From the NCBI RefSeq assembly GCF_005796105.1, contig NZ_VAUO01000010.1:76340-125957 (forward strand): 49,618 nucleotides of DNA, written 5' to 3'. The position numbers and the translations under genes were made by a program. The notes beneath the pieces are model-generated. The model was given only the letters and a program-made list of their open reading frames with translations. It was not told the DNA's origin and did no database searches. Source of the stretch: Pseudomonas mosselii. GTDB taxonomy: Bacteria > Pseudomonadota > Gammaproteobacteria > Pseudomonadales > Pseudomonadaceae. Shown in pieces: positions 17,489-30,159 of this stretch (within the stretch, counting starts at the first letter, position 1; each line of letters starts with the position of its first letter).

Positions 17489-17515
17489 CAAACCCCGGTG
17501 CGTGGCCGGGGTTTG
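17489..17515 (-). terminator. probable intrinsic terminator of idh
   Basis: Perfect 10-bp stem CAAACCCCGG (17489-17498) and CCGGGGTTTG (17506-17515), 21 bases past the idh stop on the minus strand. The following T run is short and interrupted (TGCTTTCT). Confidence 0.7.
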
Positions 17516-17536
17516 TGTTGTTACTTCAAGCGAACC

Positions 17537-19762
<2,226 letters not shown>

Positions 19763-20302
19763 GCGGGTTAACTCTCTATGTGCTGAGCGTACTCGAGTCT
19801 CGAGGTGCGCAGGGTAGGCGCTTCGCCCTGGCGACGCCATGAGCGGATAGTCGAGAGGCTGCGAGCGGTGATGGTGGATGCATCAGTCGAGCGTCAAGTG
19901 CTGGGCTACGGTAACAACCCAGGCTTCTGGTCGTTCATGACCAAGGGCGAGCCGCATTTTCCAAGGGTTCGCCCCAGTGACCCTATGGTCGCGGCGCAGT
20001 ATATCAAACCAAATGGCCTATTCAGCAAGGTCAAGTGCGATCACGCCATTTATAAGACCAAAGACGTAGCGACAATGTGGCGGGTTGTCGCACAGGGGCG
20101 GCGGCAAGCTTCGAGCTACGAGCGGCAAGCAGCATGGGCTGCGGGTCCGTTGGTCCTGCGAGTTTCGGGTCAGTGCAGTCGCTTGAGAGGCTTGCGAGCT
20201 GCTTGCCGCTTGCCGCCTCAAGCTTGCAGCTCGGAAAAGCTGGTTTAGGCTCATTGCAGCGCTCGATTTCCACTCACACCAGGAAAAGCGGAGTAGTGCA
20301 GC
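19763..20302. other. 540-base divergent intergenic region between idh and icd
   Basis: No supported gene. It should carry promoters for both isocitrate dehydrogenase genes. The icd-proximal half holds an imperfect inverted repeat (20098-20234, listed separately). The middle part (about 19990-20060) is distinctly AT-richer than the surroundings and could hold promoter elements, but I cannot pick a pair of boxes with confidence. Confidence 0.5.
20098..20234. repeat. imperfect long inverted repeat upstream of icd
   Basis: Left arm 20098-20133 (core GGCAAGCTTCGAGC, then GAGCGGCAAGCAGC) and right arm 20190-20234 (core GCTGCTTGCCGCTTGCCGCC, then AAGCTTGCAGCTCG) are largely complementary, with a 56-base spacer. 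AAGCTT/GCAGC-rich repeats of this sort are scattered in intergenic regions of P. putida-group genomes. It lies 69 bases ahead of icd. Confidence 0.6.
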
Positions 20303-21559
<1,257 letters not shown>

Positions 21560-21570
21560 TGCACGAAAAA

Positions 21571-21610
21571 ACCGGTCGCTGGCTGCGCCGTTGGCGACCG
21601 GTTGTTTTCT
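21571..21610. terminator. bidirectional terminator between icd and cspD
   Basis: Perfect 9-bp stem ACCGGTCGC (21571-21579) and GCGACCGGT (21594-21602), with TGTTTTCTTTC following on the plus strand and TTTTTT on the minus strand (21565-21570). It serves both convergent genes. Confidence 0.85.
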
Positions 21611-21625
21611 TTCAGCGCAGAGGTG

Positions 21626-21886
21626 TCAGGCTTTGACGGTGTCGCGCGGGCAAATGTCGGCTGCCGACTTGGCGACTTCCGTGATGCCGACCGTAATGCC
21701 TACTGCGTGCAGCCCCTTGGGTCCCTGGACGATGCTGAAGGTGACGGTCTGGCCGGCTTTGAGCGACTTGTAGCCCTCCATTTGAATCTCCGAGAAGTGG
21801 GCAAACAAGTCGTCTGTCTTGCCCTCCTCGTTGATGAATCCGTAACCCTTGGCATTGTTGAACCACTTGACTTTGCCGCTTGCCAT
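21626..21886 (-). CDS. cspD: cold-shock-domain protein CspD
   Basis: An 86-residue cold-shock protein with the two RNA-binding motifs KGYGFI and LFAHFSEI and the opening MASGKVKWFNNAKGYG. CspD binds single-stranded DNA and inhibits replication in stationary phase in E. coli. The start at 21886 matches the family; the longer open frame to 21931 does not. It is divergent from clpS, the usual position of cspD, and CspD is a known Lon substrate in E. coli. Confidence 0.95.
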   Translation of the reverse strand: MASGKVKWFNNAKGYGFINEEGKTDDLFAHFSEIQMEGYKSLKAGQTVTFSIVQGPKGLHAVGITVGITEVAKSAADICPRDTVKA

Positions 21887-22116
21887 CCCTATGTCCCTCT
21901 GCAAGGACTCCATCACTGGAGTATCATCCACGTCATCCGCATACGAACCATGCGAGAAAATCTGGTTGACTGCGCGGATCTTTATCGCCCACGGTGGGTT
22001 CTTATTGGTTGTAACACCGTTTTGCCGATAGTCAAGGTCACCCGGCGCCCACGCCGTACAAGGCCTGAGCGGTCAACCCACAACCTTAACGTGTCGATCA
22101 TGATGAAATTCTTTCC

Positions 22117-22491
22117 ATGCATGTACTCAGTAAGATTCGACTAACATTCAATCAGGATCGCCCGCAGTCGCATGAGGACGGGCATGAGGATGACGGCGCG
22201 GGCCTTGCGGTACAGGAGGCCAAGCCGCTTCTGCAGGCGCCACCGATGTATAAGGTGGTTTTGTTCAACGATGACTACACACCGATGGATTTCGTCGTCG
22301 AAGTGCTCGAGACGTTCTTCAATCTGAACCGCGAGCTGGCAACGAAGATCATGCTGACCGTCCATACCGAAGGGCGGGCAGTATGCGGATTGTTTACCCG
22401 GGACATCGCCGAAACAAAGGCCATGCAGGTCAACCAATACGCCAGGGAAAGCCAGCATCCGCTACTCTGTGAAATCGAGAAGGACGGTTAA
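22117..22491 (+). CDS. clpS: ClpS, N-degron adaptor for ClpAP
   Basis: A 124-residue adaptor that binds proteins with N-terminal Leu, Phe, Tyr or Trp and hands them to ClpA. The core KVVLFNDDYTPMDFVVEVL contains the Asp/Asn residues that grip the N-terminal amine; GRAVCGLFTRDIAETKA follows. A 40-residue acidic flexible N-terminal extension is present, as expected for delivery to ClpA. It is 30 bases upstream of clpA. In this window the transferases that make its substrates (aat, bpt) lie just beyond clpA. Confidence 0.96.
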   Translation: MHVLSKIRLTFNQDRPQSHEDGHEDDGAGLAVQEAKPLLQAPPMYKVVLFNDDYTPMDFVVEVLETFFNLNRELATKIMLTVHTEGRAVCGLFTRDIAETKAMQVNQYARESQHPLLCEIEKDG

Positions 22492-22521
22492 TCGCCGACC
22501 ACTTGGGTATGAGGTGAAGCT

Positions 22522-24792
22522 ATGTTAAACCGCGAGCTCGAAGTCACCCTCAATCTGGCCTTCAAGGAGGCCCGTTCTAAGCGTCATGAGTTCATGACCG
22601 TCGAACACCTGTTGCTGGCACTCCTTGACAATGAAGCCGCCGCGACCGTTCTGCGCGCCTGTGGCGCCAACCTCGACAAGCTCAAGCACGACCTGCAAGA
22701 GTTCATCGACTCCACCACGCCGCTGATTCCCGTGCATGACGAGGATCGCGAGACGCAGCCGACGCTTGGTTTCCAGCGGGTGCTGCAGCGTGCCGTGTTC
22801 CACGTGCAGAGTTCCGGCAAGCGCGAAGTCACTGGGGCGAATGTGCTGGTGGCCATTTTCAGCGAACAGGAAAGCCAGGCCGTGTTCCTGCTCAAGCAGC
22901 AGAGCGTGGCCCGTATCGATGTGGTCAACTACATCGCTCATGGCATCAGCAAGGTGCCTGGCCATGGCCCGCATACCGAAAACGACCAGGACATGCAGGA
23001 CGAGGAGGGCGGTGAGTCGTCTTCGTCGAGCAATCCGCTGGATGCCTACGCCAGCAACCTTAACGAACTGGCCCGTGCCGGACGTATCGACCCACTGGTG
23101 GGGCGTGAGCAGGAGGTCGAGCGGGTCGCGCAGATCCTGGCGCGCCGCCGCAAAAACAACCCACTGCTGGTGGGCGAGGCTGGTGTCGGCAAGACCGCCA
23201 TCGCCGAAGGCCTGGCCAAGCGCATCGTCGACGGGCAAGTGCCTGATTTGTTGGCGCAGAGTGTGGTCTACTCGCTCGACCTTGGCGCGCTGCTGGCCGG
23301 TACCAAATACCGTGGCGACTTCGAGAAGCGCTTCAAGGCGCTGCTCGGCGAGTTGCGTAAGCGCCCGCAGGCGATCCTGTTCATTGACGAGATCCATACC
23401 ATCATCGGTGCCGGTGCTGCGTCCGGGGGCGTGATGGATGCTTCCAACCTGCTCAAGCCGTTGCTGTCGTCCGGCGATATTCGCTGCATTGGCTCGACCA
23501 CCTTCCAGGAGTTCCGTGGCATCTTCGAGAAGGACCGGGCGTTGGCGCGGCGTTTCCAGAAGGTCGACGTCACCGAGCCGTCGGTGGAAGATACCGTGGG
23601 CATCCTGCGTGGACTGAAAGGGCGTTTCGAGAGCCATCACAACATCGAGTACAGCGACGAAGCCCTGCGCGCCGCTGCCGAACTGGCCTCGCGCTACATC
23701 AACGACCGGCATATGCCGGACAAGGCCATCGACGTGATTGATGAGGCCGGCGCCTATCAGCGTTTGCAGCCCGAAGCCAGTCGCGTCAAGCGCATTGATG
23801 TGCCGCAGGTCGAAGATATTGTCGCCAAAATCGCGCGGATTCCGCCCAAGCATGTCACCAGTTCCGATAAAGAGCTGCTGCGTAACCTGGAGCGTGACCT
23901 GAAGCTGACCGTATTCGGTCAGGACGCGGCAATCGACTCGCTATCCACCGCCATCAAGTTGTCCCGTGCCGGGCTCAAGGCGCCGGACAAACCAGTCGGC
24001 TCGTTCTTGTTCGCCGGCCCTACCGGGGTGGGCAAGACCGAGGTTGCCCGTCAGTTGGCCAAGGCGCTGGGGGTGGAGTTGGTTCGCTTCGACATGTCCG
24101 AGTACATGGAGCGCCACACCGTTTCGCGCTTGATCGGTGCACCGCCTGGCTATGTAGGGTTCGATCAGGGCGGTCTGCTGACCGAGGCGATCACCAAGCA
24201 ACCGCACTGCGTATTGCTACTCGATGAAATCGAGAAGGCCCACCCGGAAGTCTTCAACTTGCTGTTGCAGGTGATGGACCACGGGACCCTGACCGACAAC
24301 AACGGGCGCAAGGCCGACTTCCGTAACGTGATCCTGATCATGACCACCAACGCCGGTGCTGAAACCGCCGCGCGGGCCTCGATCGGCTTCACGCATCAGG
24401 ACCACTCCTCCGATGCGATGGAAGTCATTCGCAAGAGCTTCACGCCGGAGTTCCGCAACCGTCTGGACACCATTATCCAGTTTGGTCGTCTGTCCCATGA
24501 GACGATCAAGAGCATCGTCGATAAGTTCCTCATCGAGCTGCAGGCGCAGTTGGAGGACAAACGTGTGCTACTGGAGGTTTCCGACGCTGCCCGTGGCTGG
24601 CTGGCGACCACCGGCTACGACGTGGCGATGGGCGCGCGGCCTATGGCGCGGTTGATCCAGGACAAGATCAAGCGGCCGTTGGCCGAGGAGATCCTGTTCG
24701 GCGAGTTGGCCGAGCATGGCGGTGTGGTGCACATCGACCTGCACGACGGCGAGCTGGTGTTCGACTACGAAACCACCGCTGAGGTGGCGTAA
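22522..24792 (+). CDS. clpA: ATP-dependent protease ATPase subunit ClpA
   Basis: A 756-residue Hsp100 unfoldase. N domain at 1-150 (binding ClpS), a linker rich in Asp, Glu and Ser near 150-170, AAA+ module 1 with Walker A GEAGVGKTAIAEG, AAA+ module 2 with Walker A GPTGVGKTEVARQ and VLLLDEIEKAHPEV as Walker B. GAGGTGAAGCT precedes the ATG. With ClpP (not in the window) it degrades proteins; ClpS is encoded just upstream. Confidence 0.98.
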   Translation: MLNRELEVTLNLAFKEARSKRHEFMTVEHLLLALLDNEAAATVLRACGANLDKLKHDLQEFIDSTTPLIPVHDEDRETQPTLGFQRVLQRAVFHVQSSGKREVTGANVLVAIFSEQESQAVFLLKQQSVARIDVVNYIAHGISKVPGHGPHTENDQDMQDEEGGESSSSSNPLDAYASNLNELARAGRIDPLVGREQEVERVAQILARRRKNNPLLVGEAGVGKTAIAEGLAKRIVDGQVPDLLAQSVVYSLDLGALLAGTKYRGDFEKRFKALLGELRKRPQAILFIDEIHTIIGAGAASGGVMDASNLLKPLLSSGDIRCIGSTTFQEFRGIFEKDRALARRFQKVDVTEPSVEDTVGILRGLKGRFESHHNIEYSDEALRAAAELASRYINDRHMPDKAIDVIDEAGAYQRLQPEASRVKRIDVPQVEDIVAKIARIPPKHVTSSDKELLRNLERDLKLTVFGQDAAIDSLSTAIKLSRAGLKAPDKPVGSFLFAGPTGVGKTEVARQLAKALGVELVRFDMSEYMERHTVSRLIGAPPGYVGFDQGGLLTEAITKQPHCVLLLDEIEKAHPEVFNLLLQVMDHGTLTDNNGRKADFRNVILIMTTNAGAETAARASIGFTHQDHSSDAMEVIRKSFTPEFRNRLDTIIQFGRLSHETIKSIVDKFLIELQAQLEDKRVLLEVSDAARGWLATTGYDVAMGARPMARLIQDKIKRPLAEEILFGELAEHGGVVHIDLHDGELVFDYETTAEVA

Positions 24793-24852
24793 GGCCCAGG
24801 GTCGGGGTGCCTGCTTCCAGGTTGGGGGCGGGCGCCTGCGGCGCTGTTTCGT

Positions 24853-24899
24853 CCAGCCATGAAAAAGCCCGGCACTTGGCCGGGCTTTTTCATGGCTGG
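24853..24899. terminator. bidirectional terminator between clpA and infA
   Basis: A perfect 21-bp stem (24853-24873 and 24879-24899) with a five-base loop; the arms include AAAAAGCCCGGC and GCCGGGCTTTTT. It has T-rich 3' arms in both directions, so it stops both the clpA and the infA transcripts. Confidence 0.9.
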
Positions 24900-24902
24900 A
24901 GC

Positions 24903-25121
24903 TTAGCGCGCACGGTAGGTGATGCGGCCCTTGCTCAGGTCGTACGGCGTCAGTTCGACGCGGACCTTGTCGCCAGTCAGAATTCGGATGTAGTTCTTGC
25001 GCATCTTGCCGGAGATGTGCGCGGTAACGACGTGCCCGTTTTCCAACTCCACGCGGAACATGGTGTTGGGCAGGGTGTCGACGACAGTGCCTTCCATTTC
25101 GAAGCTGTCTTCTTTCGACAT
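24903..25121 (-). CDS. infA: translation initiation factor IF-1
   Basis: A 72-residue S1/OB-fold protein, the standard IF-1 length, starting [19 protein letters not shown] and ending [11 protein letters not shown]-1 binds the ribosomal A site during initiation. The longer open frame to 25175 has no family support. Convergent with clpA; bpt and aat follow upstream on the same strand. Confidence 0.97.
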
Positions 25122-25224
25122 GCAGTAAAGCCCTCGGTATCCAGTGTTGGCCCGACGCGTGACTGCACCGGGCAAAAAAAGTGGCGTGAATTATGCCCGA
25201 AAATTGTGTTTCAAGCCAATGCTT

Positions 25225-25932
25225 TCAGTTGAGGCTGACCCAGCGTTGGTTGATCAGCAGTTCGATGGGGCGGTACTGAGTCTTGTAGTTCATTTTCTTG
25301 CAGTTCTTGATCCAGTAGCCCAGGTAGACCGCCTCCAGATCCTGGCGCAACGCTTCGGTGATTTGCCACAAGATGGCGAAACGACCCAGGCTTCGGCGCT
25401 CTTGATCAGGATCGTAGAAGGTGTAGACCGCCGACAGGCCGTTGGGCAGCAGGTCGCACACCGCTACGGCCATCAGGTGGCCTTCCAGGCGGAATTCGTA
25501 GAACCAGCAGAACGGCAAGTCGCGCACCAGGAACGTCGAAAACTGGTCGCGGCTGGGTGGGTACATGTCACCATCGGCGTGGCGCTGTTCGATGTAGCGC
25601 CGGTACAGGTCGAAGTATTCTTCTGTGAAGACGGGGCGCGCTGCGGTGACGCTGATATCGGCATTGCGCTTGAGGATGCGCCGCTGCTGGCGATTGGGGA
25701 TGAAGCGCGCGGCGGGAATGCGTGCTGGCACACAGGCGTTGCAGTGCTGGCAGTGTGGGCGATAGAGGTGATCGCCGCTGCGCCGGAAACCCATTTCCGA
25801 GAGGTCAGCATAGACGTGCACGTCCATCGGCTGGCTCGGGTCGAGAAACAGCGTGGTGGCCTGCTCGTTCGGCAAGTAGCTGCAGGAGTGGGGTTGAGTG
25901 GCATAAAACTTCAACCGCGCCAGCTCTGTCAT
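25225..25932 (-). CDS. bpt: leucyl-(aspartate/glutamate) protein transferase (Bpt/Ate)
   Basis: A 235-residue transferase that adds Leu from leucyl-tRNA to proteins with N-terminal Asp or Glu, creating a ClpS-recognised degron. The family signature HCQHCNACVPARIPAARF and the N-terminal cysteine context HSCSYLPNEQATTLFLDP are visible, as is the C-terminal LGYWIKNCKKMNYKTQYRP. Start ATG 25932. It lies 61 bases downstream of aat, so both transferases of the pathway are probably co-transcribed. Confidence 0.95.
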   Translation of the reverse strand: MTELARLKFYATQPHSCSYLPNEQATTLFLDPSQPMDVHVYADLSEMGFRRSGDHLYRPHCQHCNACVPARIPAARFIPNRQQRRILKRNADISVTAARPVFTEEYFDLYRRYIEQRHADGDMYPPSRDQFSTFLVRDLPFCWFYEFRLEGHLMAVAVCDLLPNGLSAVYTFYDPDQERRSLGRFAILWQITEALRQDLEAVYLGYWIKNCKKMNYKTQYRPIELLINQRWVSLN

Positions 25933-25993
25933 GATCAACCCCTTTTTGGGTGGGACTTTGTCTCTAAGTGTAAGCCAGCTCCGAAAAACTCGC

Positions 25994-26674
25994 CTAGGCA
26001 ACCCAGGTGGCGGTGTTGGGCTTGTCCAGGTGCTGCGCCAGGTATTCGGCGAAGTCTGCCCGGCTGATGGCTCGGGCACCCAGGCTGTGCAGGTGATCGG
26101 TGGGCATCTGGCAGTCGATCAGCACGAAGCCTGCTTGCTTGAGATGCTCGACCAGGGTCGCGAAGCCCACCTTGGAGGCGTTGTCGGCGCGACTGAACAT
26201 CGATTCCCCGAAGAACAGCTGGCCCATGGCCAGGCCATACAAGCCGCCGACCAGCTCGCCGTCCTGGCGCACTTCCACTGAATGAGCGATGCCGCGACGG
26301 TGCAGCTCGCAGTAAGCGGCGCGCATATCGTCAGTGATCCAGGTGCCGTCGGCGTAGGTGCGCGGCGCAGCGCAGGCGTCGATGACGGCGGCAAAGTCGC
26401 GGTCGAAACTGACCTGGTAGCGGCCCTGGCGCATCAGCTTGGCCAGCGAGCGTGAGACGTGCAGCTCGTGGGGCAGCAGCACGGTGCGCGGGTCTGGCGA
26501 CCACCAGAGGATCGGTTGACCGTCCTGATACCACGGGAAGCAGCCATGCCGATACGCGGCGATGAGGCGCTCGGGCGTCAGGTCGCCGCCGACGGCAAGC
26601 AGGCCGTTGGGGTCGTGCAAGGCCTTTGCCAATGGTGGGAAGGTCAGTGAGTCGCGGGTCAGCCAGGTCAGCAT
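25994..26674 (-). CDS. aat: leucyl/phenylalanyl-tRNA-protein transferase
   Basis: A 226-residue GNAT-fold transferase that adds Leu or Phe to proteins beginning with Lys or Arg. Hallmarks: GLLAVGGDLTPERLIAAYRH, GCFPWY, WWSPDPRTVL, and GGLYGLAMGQLFFGESMFS. The ATG at 26674 matches the family start; the frame runs open to 26854 without similarity. Confidence 0.96.
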   Translation of the reverse strand: MLTWLTRDSLTFPPLAKALHDPNGLLAVGGDLTPERLIAAYRHGCFPWYQDGQPILWWSPDPRTVLLPHELHVSRSLAKLMRQGRYQVSFDRDFAAVIDACAAPRTYADGTWITDDMRAAYCELHRRGIAHSVEVRQDGELVGGLYGLAMGQLFFGESMFSRADNASKVGFATLVEHLKQAGFVLIDCQMPTDHLHSLGARAISRADFAEYLAQHLDKPNTATWVA

Positions 26675-27026
26675 GGGTCTTAAGCGGTGGGGGAGGGGAG
26701 GGCGACCAGCATGGCGCGTGCGCATTTCAGGGTCAATCGCCAGCAGGATCGGTTGCAGGTTGGCCTGCGAAGGCATCCGCTGTGCCGGTGTATTGATCAA
26801 TCGCCAGGCACCATCTGCCGGATTTGCTGTCACACCTGTGCAAAAATACAGCATAAGCCTTTGTCACGAAAGAAAATGCGTGCTCAAATTGCAGCTATAT
26901 GAAAGTAGCCCCCGTTCACGCCCCTGACGGCGTGCCGCCATGGCGGCTGGCGGGCAGTAATGTTAAAAGTAGTGATTTGTTGGCCAGTCACCGGTCAATC
27001 ACTATTCGCGCAGGAATAGACGCGTT
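26675..27026. other. 352-base divergent region between aat and ftsK
   Basis: No supported gene. It must carry the promoters for the aat-bpt unit and for ftsK. The clearest structure is a perfect 14-base palindrome GCCGCCATGGCGGC at 26934-26947. The AT-richer stretch at about 26840-26910 is the likeliest promoter region, but I see no unambiguous -35/-10 pair. Confidence 0.4.
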
Positions 27027-29462
27027 TTGAAGAAATCCACCGCAACTCCAGCTCCCTTGCCTGTGCCCCTGTGGCGGCAGCAGCTGCATTATCGCCTCAA
27101 GGAAGGCGCGCTGATCGCCGTTGGTGCGCTGTGCCTGTACCTGTGGATGGCACTGGTCACCTACGATACCTCCGACCCAGGCTTCAGCCACACGAGCAAC
27201 GTCGAGCAGGTACAGAACGCCGCGGGGCGTGCCGGGGCCTACTTCGCCGACATCCTGTTCATGGTGCTCGGCTATTTCGCCTACATCTTCCCGCTGCTGC
27301 TGGCCATCAAGACCTGGCAGATTTTTCGCGAGCGGCATCAACCCTGGCAGTGGAGCGGCTGGCTGTTTTCCTGGCGGCTGATCGGCCTTGTGTTCCTGGT
27401 GTTGTCGGGGGCTGCGCTGGCGCACATTCACTTCCATCCGCCCGCGAGCATGCCGTTTTCCGCTGGCGGGGCGTTGGGCGAGAGTCTTGGCGATCTGGCA
27501 CGTAGCCTGCTGAATGTGCAGGGTAGTACCCTGATGTTCATCGCCCTGTTCCTGTTCGGCCTGACGGTGTTCACCGATCTGTCCTGGTTCAAGGTGATGG
27601 ACCTGACCGGCAAGATCACCCTCGACTTGTTCGAGCTGGTGCAAGGTGCGGCCAATCGCTGGTGGGAGGCGCGCAACGAGCGCAAACGCCTGGTGGCACA
27701 GCTGCGTGAAGTGGACGAGCCGATGCTGGACGTAGCGCCCATGGCCGCCGAGAAACGCGAGCCGATCAAGCCGCAAGCACGCGAACGCGCCGTCGAGCGG
27801 GACGAACCACCGGTTCGGCCCGTGGCGCCGCGCGAGCCCGTCGTACCTCGGGTGCAGCCGGCTGCACCGGCCATCGTGCCGCCGACCCCGGCTGCCGTGG
27901 TTGAGCCGAGCAAGCGGGTGATGAAGGAAAAACAGGCGCCATTGTTCGTCGACAGCGCCGTCGAGGGCACCCTGCCGTCGATTTCTATCCTCGATCCTGC
28001 CGAGCAGAAGAAGATCGAGTACTCGCCCGAGTCGCTCGCAGGCGTCGGTCAACTGCTGGAAATCAAACTCAAGGAGTTTGGTGTCGAGGTGTCGGTGGAC
28101 TCTATCCACCCGGGCCCTGTGATCACCCGTTATGAGATCCAGCCCGCCGCAGGCGTCAAGGTCAGCCGTATCGCCAACCTGGCCAAGGACTTGGCCCGTT
28201 CCCTGGCCGTGACCAGCGTGCGAGTGGTCGAGGTGATCCCCGGCAAGACCACCGTGGGGATCGAGATTCCCAACGAGAACCGCCAGATGGTGCGTTTCTC
28301 CGAAGTGCTGTCCACTCCGCAGTACGATGAGCAGAAGTCCCCGGTCACGCTCGCCTTGGGCCACGACATCGGCGGCAAGCCGGTGATCACCGACCTGGCG
28401 AAAATGCCGCACCTGCTGGTGGCCGGTACCACCGGTTCCGGTAAGTCGGTGGGCGTGAACGCCATGATCCTGTCGATCCTGTTCAAATCCGGCCCGGAAG
28501 ACGCTCGGTTGATCATGATCGATCCGAAGATGCTCGAACTGTCGATCTACGAAGGCATCCCGCACCTGCTGTGCCCGGTGGTCACTGACATGAAGGACGC
28601 GGCCAACGCCCTGCGCTGGAGCGTTGCCGAGATGGAGCGGCGCTACAAGCTGATGGCGGCCATGGGTGTGCGTAACCTGGCCGGCTTCAACCGCAAGATC
28701 AAGGACGCCCAGGAGGCTGGCGAGGTCATTCACGATCCGCTGTACCGTCGCGAGAGCATGGACGACGAGCCGCCCACCCTGAAGACCCTGCCGACCATCG
28801 TGGTGGTGGTGGACGAATTCGCCGACATGATGATGATCGTCGGCAAGAAGGTCGAAGAGCTGATCGCACGTATCGCACAAAAGGCCCGTGCCGCCGGTAT
28901 CCACTTGATCCTGGCTACCCAGCGTCCGTCGGTGGATGTGATCACCGGCCTGATCAAGGCCAACATTCCGACCCGCATGGCGTTCCAAGTATCGAGCAAG
29001 ATCGACTCGCGGACCATCATCGACCAAGGCGGCGCCGAGCAGTTGCTGGGCCACGGTGACATGCTCTACATGCCACCGGGCACCAGCCTGCCGATCCGTG
29101 TGCACGGTGCGTTCGTCTCCGACGACGAGGTCCACCGCGTCGTCGAAGCCTGGAAACTGCGTGGCGCCCCAGACTACAACGACGATATCCTCAATGGCGT
29201 CGAGGAGGCCGGTAGCGGCTTCGAGGGCGGCGCTGGTGGCGGTGACGGTGATGACTCCGAAAGCGACGCCTTGTACGACGAAGCCGTGCAGTTCGTACTG
29301 GAAAGCCGCCGGGCGTCGATCTCGGCGGTGCAGCGCAAGCTCAAGATCGGCTACAACCGCGCCGCTCGCATGATCGAAGCCATGGAAATGGCCGGTGTAG
29401 TCACCCCCATGAACAGCAACGGCTCGCGGGAAGTGATTGCCCCAGGCGGCCCGCGCGATTGA
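27027..29462 (+). CDS. ftsK: DNA translocase FtsK
   Basis: An 811-residue septal DNA pump that directs chromosome dimer resolution at dif. Four hydrophobic helices lie in the first 200 residues, then a Pro/Ala/Arg-rich linker of about 80 residues (much shorter than in E. coli), then the RecA-like motor with Walker A AGTTGSGKSVGVNAM near 465-480 and IVVVVDEFADMMM as Walker B, and the gamma winged helix (about 745-811) that reads KOPS and activates XerD. Start is TTG 27027 with AGGAA ten bases upstream; no ATG fits. lolA follows after 61 bases. Confidence 0.96.
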   Translation: MKKSTATPAPLPVPLWRQQLHYRLKEGALIAVGALCLYLWMALVTYDTSDPGFSHTSNVEQVQNAAGRAGAYFADILFMVLGYFAYIFPLLLAIKTWQIFRERHQPWQWSGWLFSWRLIGLVFLVLSGAALAHIHFHPPASMPFSAGGALGESLGDLARSLLNVQGSTLMFIALFLFGLTVFTDLSWFKVMDLTGKITLDLFELVQGAANRWWEARNERKRLVAQLREVDEPMLDVAPMAAEKREPIKPQARERAVERDEPPVRPVAPREPVVPRVQPAAPAIVPPTPAAVVEPSKRVMKEKQAPLFVDSAVEGTLPSISILDPAEQKKIEYSPESLAGVGQLLEIKLKEFGVEVSVDSIHPGPVITRYEIQPAAGVKVSRIANLAKDLARSLAVTSVRVVEVIPGKTTVGIEIPNENRQMVRFSEVLSTPQYDEQKSPVTLALGHDIGGKPVITDLAKMPHLLVAGTTGSGKSVGVNAMILSILFKSGPEDARLIMIDPKMLELSIYEGIPHLLCPVVTDMKDAANALRWSVAEMERRYKLMAAMGVRNLAGFNRKIKDAQEAGEVIHDPLYRRESMDDEPPTLKTLPTIVVVVDEFADMMMIVGKKVEELIARIAQKARAAGIHLILATQRPSVDVITGLIKANIPTRMAFQVSSKIDSRTIIDQGGAEQLLGHGDMLYMPPGTSLPIRVHGAFVSDDEVHRVVEAWKLRGAPDYNDDILNGVEEAGSGFEGGAGGGDGDDSESDALYDEAVQFVLESRRASISAVQRKLKIGYNRAARMIEAMEMAGVVTPMNSNGSREVIAPGGPRD

Positions 29463-29523
29463 CTATTTCCCTGCCGGGTGCAACCACGGCACCCGGCCCA
29501 TTCACTGTTCTACGAGGATTTCC

Positions 29524-30147
29524 ATGCGCATGATCCGCATGCTGTTGGTATCTGCCCTGGCCGCGGCCAGCCTGTCGGCCCACGCCGGGGAAAAGGATGT
29601 CCAGCGCCTGACCCAACTGCTCGAGAAGTCACAGACCATCGAGGCCAATTTCTCCCAGCTGACCATCGATGCCAGCGGCACCAGCTTGCAGGAGACGTCG
29701 GGCAAGATGACCGTCAAGCGCCCGGGCCTGTTCTACTGGCACACCGACGCGCCCCAAGAGCAGGTGGTGGTGTCGGACGGCAAGAACGTCACCCTATGGG
29801 ACCCAGACCTGGAACAAGCCACCATCAAGAAACTCGATGTGCGCCTGAACCAGACCCCGGCGCTGCTGCTGTCCGGTGACGTGTCGAAGATCAGCCAGAG
29901 CTTCGACATCAGCTCGCTGGAGCAGGGCGAGGTCATGGACTTCACCTTGAAGCCCAAGACCAAGGACACCCTGTTCGACTCGCTGCGCGTGTCGTTCCGC
30001 AAAGGCCTGATCAACGAGATGCAACTGGTCGATAGCGTTGGTCAGCGCACCAACATCCTGTTCAACGGCGTCAAGGCCAACGCGCCTGTACCGGAAAGCC
30101 GATTCACCTTTGACATTCCCAAAGGTGCGGATGTCATCAAGGAGTAA
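29524..30147 (+). CDS. lolA: outer-membrane lipoprotein carrier protein LolA
   Basis: A 207-residue periplasmic chaperone that carries lipoproteins from LolCDE to LolB. The N-terminal signal peptide ends near SAHAG (residue 20-21). The mature part has the LolA beta-barrel pattern (IEANFSQLTIDASG, RPGLFYWHTDAP, VVVSDGKNVTLWDPDLEQ). GAGGA precedes the ATG. Standard order ftsK-lolA-rarA. Confidence 0.96.
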   Translation: MRMIRMLLVSALAAASLSAHAGEKDVQRLTQLLEKSQTIEANFSQLTIDASGTSLQETSGKMTVKRPGLFYWHTDAPQEQVVVSDGKNVTLWDPDLEQATIKKLDVRLNQTPALLLSGDVSKISQSFDISSLEQGEVMDFTLKPKTKDTLFDSLRVSFRKGLINEMQLVDSVGQRTNILFNGVKANAPVPESRFTFDIPKGADVIKE

Positions 30148-30159
30148 CCGGAGCCTGTG

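Noticed and set aside
22525..23853. Long minus-strand frame opposite clpA
   Set aside because: Antisense shadow caused by high GC at third positions.
26988..29135. Long minus-strand open frame opposite ftsK
   Set aside because: Antisense shadow of ftsK, His/Gln/Arg-rich and without a start signal.
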